Shown in pieces: positions 46,701 to 59,937 of a stretch of DNA of 64,000 bases; within the stretch, counting starts at the first letter, position 1, and each line of letters starts with the position of its first letter. The notes beneath the pieces are model-generated. The model had not been told where the DNA came from. It saw only the letters and a list, made by a program, of their open reading frames with translations, and searched no databases. The translations under genes were made by a program, and so were the position numbers. Origin of the DNA: Trichoplax adhaerens. Lineage: Eukaryota; Placozoa; Uniplacotomia; Trichoplacea; Trichoplacidae. Location of the stretch: assembly GCF_000150275.1 (NCBI RefSeq), contig NW_002060945.1:6135246-6199245 (forward strand). Reading direction: 5' to 3'.

Positions 46701-49700
46701 CCTGGGACCTGAAAATAGTTTAACATTGCTATGTTTAGCTTTGACGGAGCAAAAGATTCTTTTACACTGTCGCCGACCGGCATTATTGACAAGCGTAGCT
46801 GAAGCGCTCACTTCAGTAAATTGATTTTGCTTGATAACCTATATTATTAATTACTGTATAATGCCTTCTTATAGATACTATGCAGATAAATCTAGAATTT
46901 CATTGGAAGTATCTTTGCGTTACAAAATTAATTGATTATTAATTAATTTTTATAAACTACCACAGATTATATTCCCATTCGAATGGCAGTGTCCTTATAT
47001 TCCTCTGTGTCCGGTCAAATTAGCTGATGTTCTTAATGCACCATGTCCATTTATTGTCGGTTGGTAATATTTAATGCTAGAAATAAATACTGTTTAAACT
47101 ATATTAAGATTTAGCTACTTAGTACCTCTGCAGGATTCATAGTATGATATAAATCGAATTGTGTTAAATTTGCTGTCTTTGAATTAATTCCTTTCTGTAC
47201 TTGTATAGCCAAGGTATTTCATGCTGTACTAGATATCTAAGAGCTAGATATTGAAATGATAATGAAAACGTTTGTATTGTATCTTTAACAGGCATTGATT
47301 CTAAGTATTTTGATCTTTACCGACCACCTCTTGAATTAACATGTGTCGATTTAGATACAAATACGATATCATAGTAAGTATAATTCATGATAAGTGAGCT
47401 AAAGGTGAATTCTGTACGAATCTAATTTTACTTTTCATAAAAATTTCGTCCGATAGTGGGGCAGAGAAAAGGGCTATCACTTGGAAAATATTACCAAAGG
47501 TACGAGACGAACTTTTATTTATTTACAATATAACTTGCTTGAAATATTGGGTCTTAGACAACTTTTTAACTAGTCGTAAATTTTATAGAAATACGCAGAC
47601 GTGGTCCTTAAACAGCTTAGAAGGATTCATCAGCAGTTACTGCAGTGTACGGACTATTTATAACCAAATGTCGAGGAACGAAAATTATGTTTGAAATAAC
47701 TCTGTTTCATTATATTATAGCATTAGAGAATCAAGGCAACTTAGATAGTTTAAGTTATGCCGTTGATATTGCGCCTTTAGAATACGATGTGACGATCAAG
47801 CGAAAATTGGTTTGCTAACGAATTTAACTTGCTATGAAAACTTTAGGAATTATTTGATCAGTAACAAATATATTTTAACCATTCTTTCAGAGATCGATTA
47901 GCTCAAATATACAGCATATATTTTTAGCGATACAAGCGATATTATTGCGTGGCTACAAGTACGTATCCAAAATTTATTCACCTTTAGCAGTTGTATCGCC
48001 TTTTGATTACATTATCGTTACAACGTTCATACTTTCTCTATGTTTAAATAGGCGATTTTTGCTACCCATAACGAAATCGCCATCTTCAGATGTATACGAT
48101 GCTAGATCATTGTTTGATTTTGAAGGTGAGAGAATTATAGTTATCTTTTAATAGAGGATGGCGAATATTGCTTTACAAAGCATTTCATTTTTTAACAGGT
48201 TTTCTGAAAAGTAGATCTAGTGGAGCAAAGAAATTTTTTTCTCAATTAGTCAAAACTCAGGTTTATTTACATTTGTATTAATATGGTAGGCCTAACAAAA
48301 GTGATGTTACATCTAAGCTAAGTGTTGCTATCCGTACATATTTTAGTTATTTACGCGATTCATAGAGCAGAGATCATTTGTGTCCCCTGTCGATGTCCAA
48401 TTTGCATTTTTTGATGACTATATCAACAAGGTTTTAAACTAAAGCGTTACTTTTAGTTCTCAGTTTATTGAGTTATCATATATTTCTTTATTAATTACTA
48501 CCGCGTGAGTCTTATCGGTATCATTTACATTTTAAGGTTGAGAATGGTATTTCCCTTACGGAGTTAGACGACCATAAGCAAAAGTAATACATAAATACAA
48601 TTTAAGTGCTCGACTGTTTGATATCTTCAAGTCATATATTGCGCCACGTTTTTATACATATTCTAGAAACTACACAACCTTAGTCATTCCATCGCCAGAT
48701 ACGGAAGGACTTCCAGAAAATAAAAAATACGAGTACGAATTGGCTTAATAGCATAGTAGCAAGTGCTGTATTTTAACATGAGGACTTATGTTTATAATGA
48801 ATGTTTAGGTACTCATCATTTCCTGCACTAGATGAGTCGCTCCTGGTTCTGCCTACGAAATGTCAAGACTATCAGTTAGATTTGATGTACTCGCCGCAAA
48901 TACGAGGAAATTTATTACGTTCACAAGCAGAAAGGGAAGAAGCTGCTGAGGTTATTCTATACTTCCATAAGTTGAAGAGTTTTCTAAATAGGAAAGTTGA
49001 GTTTGTAAAATGGAATATAGAGCATATGCTAAAATTTTTAGCTTAATGTTTACATGTAGATCGCCAGAAAACAGTCGAAAAGTCCGCTACTTTGGGCAAA
49101 ATACTTATTAAGAAGTTGCTATACTATTTGGTTCATGTATCTTCCTGCTTACGTGAAGGTTCAATCATCGCCCAATCGTGCGCTCAAAAAAGGATTTCAG
49201 GTTTGAAGGAGCATTTTATATTGTATATGGTACATCAGCGATATTTCCGCTAAGTGTAGTAAATCTTAATATTCTTACTATGTAGGTCTTATTACAAATG
49301 CAAACATCAAAATTACACATGCAAGACGAAGTAATTTGAATATAATATAGATATATATTGACATCATAAATATTTACTGGAAATATTACGGGAAAACTAA
49401 CATCCTGAACATTTTAAGTTTTGCTACAGATCAATGATGCACCTGTGTGCGGTTTACAAGCTGCCAATTTTAGCCATACGAGTAAAAATCTTTATAATTG
49501 CAATATTTGCATCTATTTTTGCTGTATAATTATTACTTATTCATTACTAACTTTACCACTACGTAGGTTTTATTAATTATGCGAGCTGTCGGCATTCACC
49601 CTAATGCAGTTACCTATGGTTATTACAACAAGGTATAAAGATTTATAAAAATTACTTGTAGTTATTTATTCTAGAGTTTGAACAAATTTTGTTCTTTAGG

Positions 49701-52700
49701 CGGTAAGTGAAAATCCGTGGCCGGAAAAAACAGGCCCAAAGTTGTGGTCTCTTCTCCGAAATGTAGTTACTGCTATTGCAATTTTTCGTAGTTTCTTAAA
49801 AATAAATAATGTTGACACGATGCAAGCCCAAGGAGATCATGCGAGTTACAGCGACAACTTTTATAACAACGATAGCATCACTAGAAATGAGTACTTAGAT
49901 AACGATGTTATGTCGAAAACGATTTTATATAAGAAATTATATAATAGTCTTGAGGTGTTACCTCAATCTCATAATTCAGAACATTTTACAAGGCCTTTTA
50001 TGGCGTCAACTCCATCACCTACGGCAAATCACAGAATAATTTCGGAGCAAAGGGTTCCACCTTGTAATACTCCTGTAAAAACACCTCGCAAGTCGTATAA
50101 TATAAATCAAGGAAATGTTAGTTCGAATACAAGTATGTCATCTAGTGCAAGTTCAAGAAAACAAAACATTTTTTCAATTCGATCAAGACGTTCATTTGAT
50201 ACGCTATCTGCTGCGAGTAGTCTGTCATCATCTCTAAATTCATCTCTATCTTCGATTTCTCGACGTCTAACCTTTAAACGTGGAAAAAATGGATTTTCTA
50301 AATCTTTTGATACTAAGCTAGAGTCTGGATTGTTGTCATCTTTTGACAGCAAGTACGAATTTTCAAATTTCTTAGATGGTACTCTTGTAGATGGTACATT
50401 ACTTGAGGCAGATGACGAAGATGATGAAGATGAAGATTTGGCAGTTGAAGCTACGATAAGTAGCTGTGCAAAGTGTCATTCGTGCAGTGCTATTCTATAT
50501 GATGAAGAAATTATGGCTGGATGGACCGCGAATGAATCGAACTTAAACACAAGGTTTGATAAATTCTAAATTGCTTTATTGTTACAGCTTTCGTATGCTG
50601 TAACAGGTTAGATATTTCATATTAGATTATAACTTTCTATTTATTTTTTGCTTCTGTATCTATATAATAATGATGTTGTTTATTCTTCGTAAAAGCTGTC
50701 GTTATTGTTGTGCCAAGTTTGTAGCATTCCTAACAGTAGTTATCAAGGTAGGAGTGACAGTTGCATTGCCTGTATTACTGTATGATCTTTATAAAAATAA
50801 CTTTAACCGTTAATATATAATTATATGTTTATCGATTATTGTAGGATTATCGACCGCTGTATCAAGAAAGGCATCCAACGTAAGTTGGCTTGTAGATAAT
50901 GTATTAATTAGGATATTAGGCTGTTTATATTGTATCATTTTCATTTTCAGGACTATTTCGTTACCAAATAGTGATATGTCAGGATCTTTAGATTCAGAAG
51001 AACGGGAAAATACATTCGAGGACGGCGATCCTGTTTCGTATGATATTAATAATTTGTTTCCACCAAAATCTGCGTATCCGAGTTCAGTTTTAACACCGGT
51101 TACGAATGCTGTTGTTCTTGATCAGTACGAAGAACCCTACAAGGAATTGATTGAAAATGATAACATGACAAACCATGGACGCTTGCATTCTTTTAATTCA
51201 CATTCTTCCCATAAGTCATTTAGTATGAGTGATTTAAGAAAACAAGTAAATGATTTAGATATCAACGACAAACCGGAAGAGACATTGGCATATGATTTGA
51301 TGGTACCAAACGATACTTCTGATGTAAAAGATGATGGTAATGTTAAGGTATCGGGTGGATATTCTGTGTCAATGCCTGCACTCTACACGGAGCATACTAT
51401 ACGAGAGGAATCAATATCCGTACCATATTTAAGCCCAATTGTACTTCAGAAGGAGTTAGAGAGCCTGGTTGATAATCATGGTCTTGATATTTTCGCTGAT
51501 CCAGCCATTATTGATAACCATGGCACTGTTTATTGGAATTTGGTATAGTATTGTATTTCTTTATTTTCTAATTGATACCTGTAGAAGGATGATTCCATAT
51601 AATGTTGATTTTAGGTTTGGTATTTCTCAAGAACGGGATTCTCGAAAAATTTACCAAAACTGTTGTTAAAAAGAGCTCAGGCGCAAGATATCGAACATTA
51701 TGGAGAAGCTCTTAAGGTTTAGCTAACATGCTTAATTCATTTTTATGCTTGACTCTGCCATTGTTGTTAGATGAAGTATATGTGGTACCAATATTAAATC
51801 ATTAACACATACTGCGCTTCACTAATATCAGCTGCGTCTAGACGTAAAGCGAGTTGCTGTACTGCCTATATGGGATTTTGAGAAATATGACGAAAGTGAT
51901 GGGATTCCATTATATAGGCAGTTCTTGAGTGGTACGCTATATTTATGGTTATATTGGGTATACGTTAGTCCTTATATTGATCTTTTATTGTAAATTTCTT
52001 AGATAACAATTATGTCGACATAGATGATTATGAAGGAAACTTTTATGAAGATCATTCGAATTGGTATGTTTTTGCATATACGCGTAGGAAATACTTTGCA
52101 TGTTGCAAGTTGCTTTTCCCCCACAAAATTTCGATAGAACAATTTTACGTTTTTCATGACAGTCACGTTGATTTGGTTCAAACTATCGTCACGAATCTTC
52201 AAAAGAACAATGTTTTCACTCCAATTACCTTATTGTTAGAAGAAAGAATAAAAAATCCTTTACGGATGCATCACCGGTATGAAAAAGTGAAATACGTTCG
52301 ATACAGTACTGTATTGTGTTACTGTGTGCTTCGATTGACTATTCATCTTGCCCTAGTTAAAGGATTGATTTAGTGTGTATTTCAATTTTTAGAAGTATTT
52401 ACAGAGAATTATTATTCCTAGCTTGTGTCTGCAGTCAATATATTGAACAAGGTAAGTGAAATATCATGATAGCTATGTAAGTATAGTGCTAATCTGGCAG
52501 TAGAGATATTATAATGATATTTTGTTAAACTTTTGAATGCAATTTATTTATGGTTATATTTTTTGGTCTACTTTGAAGACAATTTTGATAAAGAATTTCG
52601 TTCTGGACTACGGGGCTTGTCTCCTGCACATATGGATCAATTACACGATTATGATCGCGTTCCAGCCCCTGCAGTTACATTTTGTAGAAAAGCCTTTTTA

Positions 52701-52721
52701 CCTTTAAATCTTCCGCTTTAA
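43788..52721 (+). CDS. DENND4: DENN domain-containing protein 4, complete (36 exons, 1,575 residues)
   Basis: Guanine-exchange factor family for Rab10-type GTPases in membrane traffic. Exons: 43788-43980, 44533-44659, 44887-45076, 45201-45257, 45397-45466, 45582-45751, 45892-45969, 46094-46233, 46356-46422, 46494-46549, 46671-46815, 46966-47059, 47292-47373, 47457-47499, 47589-47646, 47721-47809, 47891-47958, 48052-48125, 48199-48260, 48347-48430, 48537-48583, 48667-48732, 48809-48950, 49060-49200, 49286-49330, 49419-49481, 49567-49632, 49700-50553, 50696-50747, 50845-50879, 50951-51542, 51615-51716, 51832-51931, 52003-52276, 52393-52451, 52579-52721 (4,728 nt, phases consistent). Order: MABP-type module, uDENN ([14 protein letters not shown]), cDENN ([38 protein letters not shown]), dDENN ([13 protein letters not shown]), PPR-like repeats ([19 protein letters not shown]), a 285-residue Ser-rich exon, a Cys cluster (CAKCHSC...CRYCC) around [18 protein letters not shown], and the C-terminal region ([25 protein letters not shown]). 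The gene is single, so I cannot assign A, B or C. Human members are about 1,500-1,900 residues. Confidence 0.95.
44329..44338 (+). repeat. Run of ten G in DENND4 intron 1
   Basis: Follows seven T and precedes AATTT. Runs of exactly ten G on the same strand also occur at 39167-39176 and 53436-53445. Such runs stand out in AT-rich DNA and may be slippage-prone or G-quadruplex-prone. Confidence 0.8.
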
Positions 52722-53451
52722 TATTTATTGTTTCCCTACTGGGTAAATAAGGAATATCTTATTTGTAAAATGTAATAACGCCGCTGTCGGTTATAAAATA
52801 CAGTAACATAAGTTAATAATCATATTTGATAGATTAACGGTATCAACTTGACTATTTCTATTATTACCGCTACAATGAATTTAGTATTACAGGTTTACTT
52901 TGCTCACGCATGATTTCATCACGATTTGGATTAATTTTGGCAAGATCGTATCAATACAGACAGATATATACCTATATATAAGCATATATATCTGAGTGTA
53001 CACATGTCTTTATTTTCATATTGTTACTTGAGAAAGCTTGTAATTTGCTACTTTTAATAATAATCAACGTTAACCATGATTAAAGTGGTTTAGAAGTTTT
53101 GGTAAGAGTATGCTAGTTTGCTTTTATAGTTAATGTTATTTTAAATATTGAAATTTATCGTCATTTGTCATAGATCAGTCTGTAAATTACAATTTATTTT
53201 ACCGTTTATACGACGAGACTCATATAAAAGTTATTTATGACGCTTGGATAAAGTTACTGATATAAACAATTATCAAATCTTTGAAATCATGTATTTAATT
53301 CTTTTTGTTCTGATGACGTAGCATGTCAAGCTTTATCATGTTATGGTATTTTCTTGTTTTGCCATAGTGTGGAAAATGGTTCTATGTGGTGTGAAATTCC
53401 TATACGGTAATATACGCGTATTATGCTGTAGATTTGGGGGGGGGGTAAAAT

Positions 53452-53759
53452 TATAAAATTGTGTCTTGATTCAATGGCTACGAAGCTATTCGCTTTCATA
53501 CAGTCGACATCGGAAACGTTTGCAAGTTTATTTCATCTATATGCACCTTTACCTTCGTATACGTCAGTATCATGATTCATATTACTTTGACGAATAGCAT
53601 ACGAGTATAAAATTGTGTCTTGATTCAATGGCTACGAAGCTATTCGCTTTCATAAAGTCGACATCGGAAACGTTTGCAAGTTTATTTCATCTATATGCAC
53701 CTTTACCTTCGTATACGTCAGTATCATGCTTCATATTACTTTGACGAATAGTATACGAG
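53452..53759. repeat. 154 bp tandem duplication
   Basis: Copy A 53452-53605 and copy B 53606-53759 start with TATAAAATTGTGTCTTGATT and differ at only three positions, with no indel, so the event is recent. Each copy holds an ATG-initiated frame starting MATKLFAF; it ends at a TGA in copy A, and one of the three changes turns that TGA into TGC in copy B. The copies adjoin the G10 run at 53436. Confidence 0.92.
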
Positions 53760-54308
53760 TATTTTATCGTAATGGTCGAAAAGGGAAGGGTTTCGATATC
53801 GTTTTCCATGATGCCGTAGCAATCTTTTGTATTGTTCTGGTATTAGAAGATATTATTGTACCATGGACCACTCGAAATATACTTAGTGCTTATTCTTCTA
53901 GTGATCCATGAAATGTAATTCAAAAAATCTGCAGTCTGAATGAAATGACTCTTCATAAAATTATGACGCCTTAATAAATAGCTATAGTCATTAACGTCAA
54001 GCTAGTTAGGACTCTTCCATTAAAATGATAATCTGCATTTTTCATCATCATCATGAACAGCTTACGCGTATGCTGTGGAATTTGTAGTCCAAAAAGACAA
54101 GATACAACTTCTCACATTTTACTACGTATGTACAGTAGGACAGTATCATCCATGGCCAGTTAATACTTAATACTACATTCTAAGCATTCTGTAGAGCTCT
54201 TTCGTCTCGCGAGCTGATCAATACGAGCGGGCAAGATAGCGAGAGCTCAATCTAACTTTCCGCAGTGGGAACGCCAGTCTATACATTGAGAGTTTAGATT
54301 GGAGTTGC

Positions 54309-54331
54309 GCTGTACGTTGTTAGCGTACAGC
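54309..54331. repeat. Perfect 8 bp hairpin
   Basis: GCTGTACG and CGTACAGC pair around a 7-base loop (TTGTTAG). Contains the GTAC core common in this window; no adjoining terminator-like or coding feature. Confidence 0.5.
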
Positions 54332-57300
54332 AGACCTGCGTAGTTCACGAAGTTACAGTAAGGCGAGCCATACGTATAAATACCAAGTCATAATTACTCC
54401 GCTTATGGTTTGAGTCTGCGTAGAGATGCGCAAATTGCTGGCATCCGTTCAATCATGGCGGATCGATAACATACTGAAATTTCTTATACAGTATAGAGGC
54501 CATGGAAATTTTGACATTAAAATTGAAATCCTTGACAAACATGCGATATTTATTTCTGGAATTTTTGATCAACTGCCTAAAATGAAAAGATATTCTCGTA
54601 AAACGAGTGATAACTATACTGTAGAATGAATTCATCAATTAATAATCTCAATTATTTTAAGCTTTGATTGCCCTTAACAGTAGAGTCAAGACGAGAGGCG
54701 CATTTGAGTATCGTAGATTCTAGCTAGGAATGGTGGCAAGAGACTCAAACTTGCAAGAGAAATACAACAATATAAAGTAGGTAGCATTTGTAGGACCATG
54801 GTAGGGGGATTTTACTGTACAGTAGATGTTGACGAGGTTCATCAGTGCAATGTCGTGATTTGTAATAAAGTCCTGTAGTTACTGTAAGTACTACAAAATA
54901 TGAAGTAGTAAACCTCGAGCAAGAATTCCAGTTTTGAATCGTTGGTGTGGTAACTGAAGATGCGCTGGCATAAGTGGCCTTAGTCACTGTTGTATATTTC
55001 TTGATTTTATAATACATAACCGCTCAAAGTGCCGTGCAAATTGAAGTTCCTAGTAGACAGTAACCTGTGAATGACAGGCTGTAATTATCGTTAGAAGTAG
55101 TGCCATCTCAAAATGGATTCCAAGATCGTGGGTGCCAGTTGAATCTGTCCATCAATGCATGCCCATTTCAAATCGGTTCGCTTTTTCACTACCGCATTCG
55201 TAGAGTCCACTATTGTAGAAGCTTTGCAGTTGTTCTCCTAGGACTGCCTGTTGGAGACACACAGCTTATCATAGCACACCTACTTGATTAGAATACAAGG
55301 AAGGAAAAATCATCTCCAACACGCGCCTAAATGAGTAGCTTGCTAAAAGCCAAATCAAAATGCATCCAATCCAAGCGATTCTTCTACCTAGAATTTTACT
55401 GTATGTCAAATGAATCCATTTGCAAGGCCAAGCACTCCTACTTCTCGTTCTGTTGATATCGAACCGAGGTCAATTAATCTTCTGCCACCGAGAAGCAATG
55501 ATGACGTTATTATGACATCATTAGCATACTATATTAGCAAACTATTAGCATATCCCTATTCAATATCATCGGCTAATATACTCAAACTATACTTAGAACT
55601 CTATTAAGGCAACGCTAACTTACCGACGGTGTTGGAATATATTTATTTAGGAAGCCATTAGCAGGGCGTCGTAGAAACGATTGGTTCAAATTGAGTTGAT
55701 CGTATGCCTGCCATCGCTGGCCATAGTAAAGCTATACTCACGATCGACTACACACTACATGCGATAGTGGGATTAGTCCATGCAGTAGCAACAACATCAT
55801 TCTTCAACAAAGTAATTCTTTAGTCTGCAAAAAGGCTGCTAGTATTGAGGAGGAAAATCATTTCGAGTGGGTTAGTTGGCTTGAAGAAAGATCTGGACAG
55901 AGAATACCTGCTGATCATTGCAGAGTTAGCTAGGGTTAAGGTAGAACTTGTAAGTACAAGCTTCTCGATCGAAAAATTGATCGTCATTCTATTTTGGGGG
56001 TAGGCCAGTAAAAGTGGATTATGACATTGTCGATTTCATTCTCTTGACCAGCAGTATTTCATCTTCAGGTAGGCTCCAGTTGAAAGCATCTCATGAAATT
56101 ACAAAGTTAAAAATCTATTATTGAATGTTGGTAGAATTGGAAAGTCCTGTCAATCGATCAGTTTTGTCCTGGATGAGATATTGAAAATGCCTACGGGAAA
56201 TGTCAACGTAAACCTGATCGGAGGATTCGCTAGTTATGGCCATACATCGTCAACATCCACCGCTGACGATGCTGACATCGATGAAGAGGTAATATTGCTA
56301 TGCTGTAGGATGCCGCGTATATAATTCATGGCCTACAAGAGTTTTACTGCAATGATACATAGAAAGAGGAATAGCGTGGTAGATGGATGCAATACGACTA
56401 TGTCAAGCTAGGATTGCACTTTACACTCGACAAACGATGCTATTTCTCGATAGAAACAGTCAATGCCAATACTTGAATGCAATACGACAACGCACGGATA
56501 CTCGTAGCTAGTCCATCACCAAGCTGAAGTAATTCTAAAATACTTAGAAGCTACGTTATAGGCAATGATTTTATGCTATCCCTTAGTAATAATGGAGCTA
56601 GTTTACCTTGTTAGAAGAAAAGATCTTCAATTTAAACTATCGATTGACAATACTTGATGTAGCTTATTAAGAGAATGGAATATCTGCTCCTTCTACAATC
56701 AATCCCTTCTATCGACTGTGTACTATTTGTAGACCGTGTCTTGATGTTGCTCTCATCTGCTATCCTATTTTATGACATAGAAATGGCTAACATCCATTTC
56801 GTAAGTCTTGTAAATGAAAAAATCAACACGCTTACTAGCCGAGCATAGTCGGCAGACAGATTATACAGGATTGGTATCGTTTTAGGCTAACATGATTTCT
56901 TCATGTACTCTACTGTAGTTATCATCATCCAGACTCTTTTCGATCATGATTTTATCAATCATCAATCCGCAGTTAGAATAATCGTTCACCTTCACCTGGT
57001 GATGAATGATGTGAACATTGGATATTCTGTCATGATGAGTAATAATTATTTCGGTAAAATATTGATATGCAATTATCATCACTTTGATACCAAACTATTT
57101 CATCTGTGAAAGCCATTATCATTGGAAAAGAATTGATTTTCGTAGTATTAAAATAGGATTCTATTGCCTTTCAACAAGTTTAGACTCCAAAACGATAATA
57201 TAATTGGTTCATTTTACCCATCAACTGAACATGATGAAACTCTCTTATCACTAACTTGACAAGAATTGAAGTTTTATGTTATTATGAAAGTACTGTAGTA

Positions 57301-58559
57301 GGCTGCAGTTTGTAAACTTAAAAGAGATCAGATGCCATAGTGTACGTCTCAGTTAACTATGTAATATTCACAGCTTTTCTTAACTTCAATCCATAGAGTA
57401 ATCTTTTTCACCTCTGCGATTCTATCATTGGCTACCTTTAATCTTTACCTTGTCCTTGACAGGACACGCTAATGCGGGGTACCCTAAATAATTACATTAA
57501 AAGAATTAATTACGGCATTGCAAACCAACAGCGTGCTATTTAGCTTTTAGATGATTAATCAGGTAAATTTTAAAAACAGAAATACAAATTTCACATCCGC
57601 CATGCGAGCACGGTAAACAACATCAGTGCAACTGCAAACCGTACTTATCGATTTACTTCAGATATATAGAAACAGTCACCATCGCTATTTTCTCCCTTTC
57701 ATGATGCCTCCATGATGATTCAAAATACGTCAAATCACAAGCCTAAAACTGTACTTTACCTGTTATCATGCCTGCAATGGATGGCTTGCTTAATTTTATA
57801 AAAGTTTCTTAGTTTAAATTATTACCATTATACAGTGGAATGAGTTTATCGTCAAGCCAGTTATGAATTAATCGGATGGATGGCTACATAAAATGTGATA
57901 ACATTGCTACTCATTTGATTGAATTGGATGATTTATTTATTAAAAGGTCCTTTTCGAAGTCGATAATCGCGAAAGTCGTGTCAAGAAATTAACTAAAAAA
58001 GTAATGAAACCATCACATGGATTACAGCAAATCGGTAAGGTGCCACTAATTGATAAATAGATCACAGGCTATCCACAGTATCTTGACAAATGCAGTATGA
58101 TCAAAATCACACTTCTTATGTAGCACACCTAGTCAGTTAGAATCCCTTAATACTAGCCATGGATTAGATTATGACTTGGAAATGCTTGTAATTCACAAAT
58201 TGTGCATTATATTGCTAATGAATAATGCTTAGTGGTCGCAGTAATGTAGTATAGCAAACGCAAAATTTCCGTTTTAAACTATGGCATACTAACTTGCCAA
58301 TTATTTAATATAAGTAACTGTGATTAGAGATTCTTTTAGCTATAATAGGTAAATTTAGTCCGTATGATTTATATTGTGGTTTGATTACTTACTCCTAGCA
58401 TGACTTCAAAAATTCTTGACCACTGTAACTATCTTTTATAACACCGTACAAATTGTCATTTACCTTAAAAGTGTAGGCTTAAAAAAAGTGTAAGAATCAT
58501 TTTATAACTTCTAGATTATACGATTTGCAATCTCATTCTTATATCAATAGTGTTAAGAA

Positions 58560-59861
58560 ATGTCTTCCATTTTTAAAACAATTACAGAGGATCATAAGAT
58601 TATGACGAAGAAATTAGATAATGATAAAAGTAAAGAGAAAACGAGAATATTGCCTAAAAGCAGTTCAAATAGGTAATGGATTAAATTAGGCAATTATTGT
58701 CAATGATGAGCGAGCATCAAAACAGCAGCTACGAACTTAGCTTTAGGTTTTGTGATATATGTACAGTATACGGTATACGGTAATTATGCTATAAAGTGGA
58801 TAAAGATGTCACTTTATTGAATCACCATTACTTTTTTTTATTAGTGTACAGATAGATTAATTTCAGCTATAATTGATTCTGTAATACACTTATTTTAACT
58901 TTATTAATTTATAAAGGCATTGGATTGGTAACATATTAGTGATTCTGCATTATAAAATGTGACATAAATAACATAGGAGAATAAAACGATGAGAAGATTT
59001 ACTGATAGTTGTCCTAGAAGTAGCTTGCGATGTTATCGTTTTCTATGCTCTTTATAATAACCCTACATTTGTGATAAAATTTTGAACGTCTTGAATATAC
59101 TATGTTATACATTGATTACCTGTATTCAATGCAGCCAGTGTTATTGAATAAATCGGTTTTTGTAGACTTTTACATCTTAATTCATAGCAAAACTGATTTA
59201 TATGATGATATTTTAAATATCTGTTTTATGCTAGACCACCAAAATATAGTAAAATTGACGGAAAACAACTTCTAAATCATGAAGCTAAGTATGTAACTGA
59301 TTGTTGAAATTCATTTAAAGTTTTTCTGATTAAGGTTTAGTTAGTAGATCGTGCAGATGTTTTACGTTTCCGCATTACCCACATGCAGTAGTTCGGATAA
59401 ATTCCGTCAAAATAATGCAATTCCGTGTTCATCAATACTACGCTTTAATCAATTGTTAATCAGATAAGATTTTAATTATTTTACTCAATAAAGATAAATA
59501 ATAATATTATTCTTTTACATTTTTGTATTAAAGCGACAATAGTGCCATGCTGCAACCTGTAGAAGTAAGTTTTTTTATCTACTTGTATAATCGTGAACGT
59601 GTTGTTACAGTATTATACTCATATCCTATTTTATATAATGAATTATAAGAATAAGGTGTTATGTCATACATGGCATCGAATATGAAAGATCGATTTTCCT
59701 TTTGTTCATTATTTAAGATCTTTGAAATCAAGCAGCAATTAATGAAAGATGGTTTTCGACTGGATGAAGCAACGGATGATGAAGAATTTGATCTTTTTCC
59801 AACTAGAGTAGTAACACAAGAGGGTTCTAAATGTTCTTGTTGTACATGTATAATATTGTAA
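58560..59861 (+). CDS. FAM219: FAM219-family protein (4 exons, about 135 residues)
   Basis: Function of the family is unknown. Proposed exons: 58560-58672, 59235-59288, 59534-59568, 59656-59861; 408 nt in phase. The last exon gives the recognition: QQLMKDGFRLDEATDDEEFD followed by a hydrophobic-Pro and Cys cluster matches the FAM219A/B C-terminal block (QLLKDGYRLDE.PDDEDLDL then a CxCC cluster). The upstream part is Lys/Asp/Ser-rich and less conserved, with PPKYSKIDG. The protein ends KCSCCTCIIL, a Cys cluster with a CaaX-like Cys-Ile-Ile-Leu, so lipid attachment is possible. The third donor is ambiguous: GTAAGT at 59565 looks stronger but breaks phase, while the donor after 59568 keeps it. 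A further upstream exon is possible. Confidence 0.7.
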
Positions 59862-59931
59862 TTCCCCAAGGTTTGCATGCTTTAAAAACTGTTAGAAATC
59901 TATTAGTATTCAATGATCATGTATTTTGATT

Positions 59932-59937
59932 AATAAA
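59932..59937 (+). terminator. Poly(A) signal of the FAM219-like gene
   Basis: AATAAA about 70 nt after the stop at 59861. Confidence 0.5.

Larger units (their letters stand above)
52722..58559. other. Gene-poor region between DENND4 and the FAM219-like gene
   Basis: About 5.8 kb. It contains a ten-G run (53436-53445), a 154 bp tandem duplication (53452-53759), a short hairpin (54309-54331) and some TACTGTA words. The open frames of 60-90 codons (for example 54426-54629, 55100-55291, 56121-56324, 56882-57082 on minus) do not match known families and lack consistent splice sites. Parts of 54400-57300 resemble 12900-14650 in composition and may be decayed sequence. Confidence 0.5.

Noticed and set aside
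55100-57109. Several 60-68 codon frames, one containing NVNVNLIGGFAS, briefly reminiscent of NTAN1
   Set aside because: Only a handful of residues match and the frame stops on both sides without exons that continue it.
59579-59878. 99-codon minus-strand frame
   Set aside because: Antisense to the FAM219-like last exon, whose plus-strand reading has clear homology.
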